NCBI GenBank assembly: GCA_005223075.1
Contig: NJBO01000013.1
Coordinates: 1 to 63,422, forward strand
From: a candidate division TA06 bacterium B3_TA06
Lineage (GTDB): Bacteria > Hydrothermota > Tepidihabitantia > B3-TA06
Direction: 5' to 3'
DNA: 63,422 nucleotides
Positions 63,055 through 63,422 of the stretch are shown here, piece by piece. Numbering within the stretch: position 1 is the stretch's first letter; each line of letters starts with the position of its first letter. Made by a program: the position numbers and the translations under genes. Below the pieces are notes generated by a model that made no database searches, had not been told where the DNA came from, and was given only the letters and a program-made list of their open reading frames with translations.

Positions 63055-63055
63055 G

Positions 63056-63247
63056 ATGTATCTTTATCCAGCGGCAAGGAAACCCATCCCACAGAACACA
63101 AACCACAGCCCTGGCTATCAGGATAAACCGGTCAATCAATCAAGAACCAATTCGCAAGTGGCCTCAAAACGTCTCAAATTGCCAACACCCGGTGTGAATA
63201 ACTTCTTAAAAATGGTGGAAAACACCTTAAACCACACAGGAGCATAA
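63056..63247 (+). CDS. Possible small protein between rpiB and moxR
   Basis: A 63-codon frame starting 1 bp after the rpiB stop and ending 1 bp before the TTG start of the MoxR gene. The tight fit suggests translational coupling, but the composition (Pro/Asn/Lys-rich, MYLYPAARKPIPQNTN) gives no family and could be chance. Treat as hypothetical. Confidence 0.4.
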   Translation: MYLYPAARKPIPQNTNHSPGYQDKPVNQSRTNSQVASKRLKLPTPGVNNFLKMVENTLNHTGA

Positions 63248-63248
63248 G

Positions 63249-63422
63249 TTGAGGAAATCCCGAGAAGAAAAGAGGGGAATCTTATCCACACCCAAAAGCT
63301 CAGACCACACGCTGTTGCTCAGCTTACGAGCGGCAAGGGAGAGGCTGGATAAAGAGATCGGCAAGGTTATCGTTGGGCAGAAAAAGGTGATCGAACGCAT
63401 CTTGATCTCCCTTCTCTGCGAG
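63249..63422 (+). CDS. MoxR-family AAA+ ATPase, start only
   Basis: Fifty-eight codons are present before the window ends. The stretch LDKEIGKVIVGQKKVIERILISLLCE is the typical MoxR/RavA N-terminal helix just before the Walker A. The start is read as TTG at 63249 because AGGAG lies 6 nt upstream and an in-frame ATG is lacking. MoxR ATPases act as chaperones, usually beside DUF58 and von Willebrand factor genes. Confidence 0.75.
   Translation, partial: MRKSREEKRGILSTPKSSDHTLLLSLRAARERLDKEIGKVIVGQKKVIERILISLLCE

Overview
The window looks like a chromosomal segment of an uncultivated Gram-negative bacterium, probably from an anaerobic lineage near candidate division WOR-3/TA06 or the FCB superphylum. 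That placement is inference. It rests on an LPS-export module (lptC-lptA-lptB), PorV/PorQ-like outer-membrane proteins, two secreted proteins with Por-type C-terminal sorting tails, FlgD-like Ig tails, and a large heterodisulfide-reductase-like (Hdr) operon. No rRNA or taxonomic marker search was possible. Most genes are moderately GC-rich. A few stretches (about 15.9-17.6 kb, 46.1-48.0 kb and 49.2-50.7 kb) are clearly AT-richer and look acquired or fast-evolving.

Layout. 0-4.2 kb: edge of a secreted protein gene, then a membrane-anchored protein gene, ileS and a DksA-like gene. 4.1-10.0 kb (minus): operon clpC-like, unknown, rsmI, CDP-alcohol phosphatidyltransferase, hflX. 10.0-15.5 kb: repeat-rich spacer, a secreted sorting-domain protein, then tRNA-Leu, tig, clpP, clpX. 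15.6-23.0 kb: transposase remnant, TPR membrane protein, lepB, broken flavin reductase, dGTPase, small membrane protein, two LEA14-like lipoproteins, nitroreductase. 23.2-33.5 kb: PorV-OmpA fusion, TPR plus acyl-carrier-like pair, candidate small RNA, NHL-repeat protein with a PorV-like partner, double-PpiC chaperone, galT-like gene, tRNA-Gly. 33.5-39.6 kb: acyltransferase, SRPBCC protein, purC, a DUF559 cassette between direct repeats, FAD oxidoreductase, secreted protein. 39.7-45.7 kb: pyrG, lipid A-type acyltransferase, lptC, lptA, lptB, rpoN. 46.1-48.0 kb: four-gene HTH/HEPN island. 48.1-52.5 kb: YitT transporter-like protein, putative peptidase-like lipoprotein, small membrane proteins. 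52.0-61.7 kb (minus): hdrC, hdrB, an HdrA with an embedded GltD/NfnL-like module, a double HdrA, mvhD, an FdhB/FrhB-like subunit and a PrcB-domain lipoprotein. 61.7-63.4 kb: DnaC remnant, tRNA-Met with two broken copies, rpiB and the start of a MoxR ATPase.

Two themes stand out. First, promoters are easy to read here (TTGAC[A/T], 16-17 nt, TA-rich -10 box), and in about a dozen transcription units the start codon lies only 5-10 nt after the -10 box, implying leaderless mRNAs; other units have normal leaders with strong Shine-Dalgarno sites. Second, intergenic regions carry several repeat families, and short pieces of neighbouring genes (dgt 3' end, tRNA-Gly 3' end, tRNA-Met 3' part) have been copied beside the parent gene.

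The best candidates for new biology are the Hdr operon with the GltD-bearing HdrA, the HTH/HEPN island, an isolated roughly 195-nt RNA gene with a consensus promoter and perfect terminator hairpin, the tRNA-Met-derived tandem repeats, and an 11-bp phased operator array between two divergent promoters.
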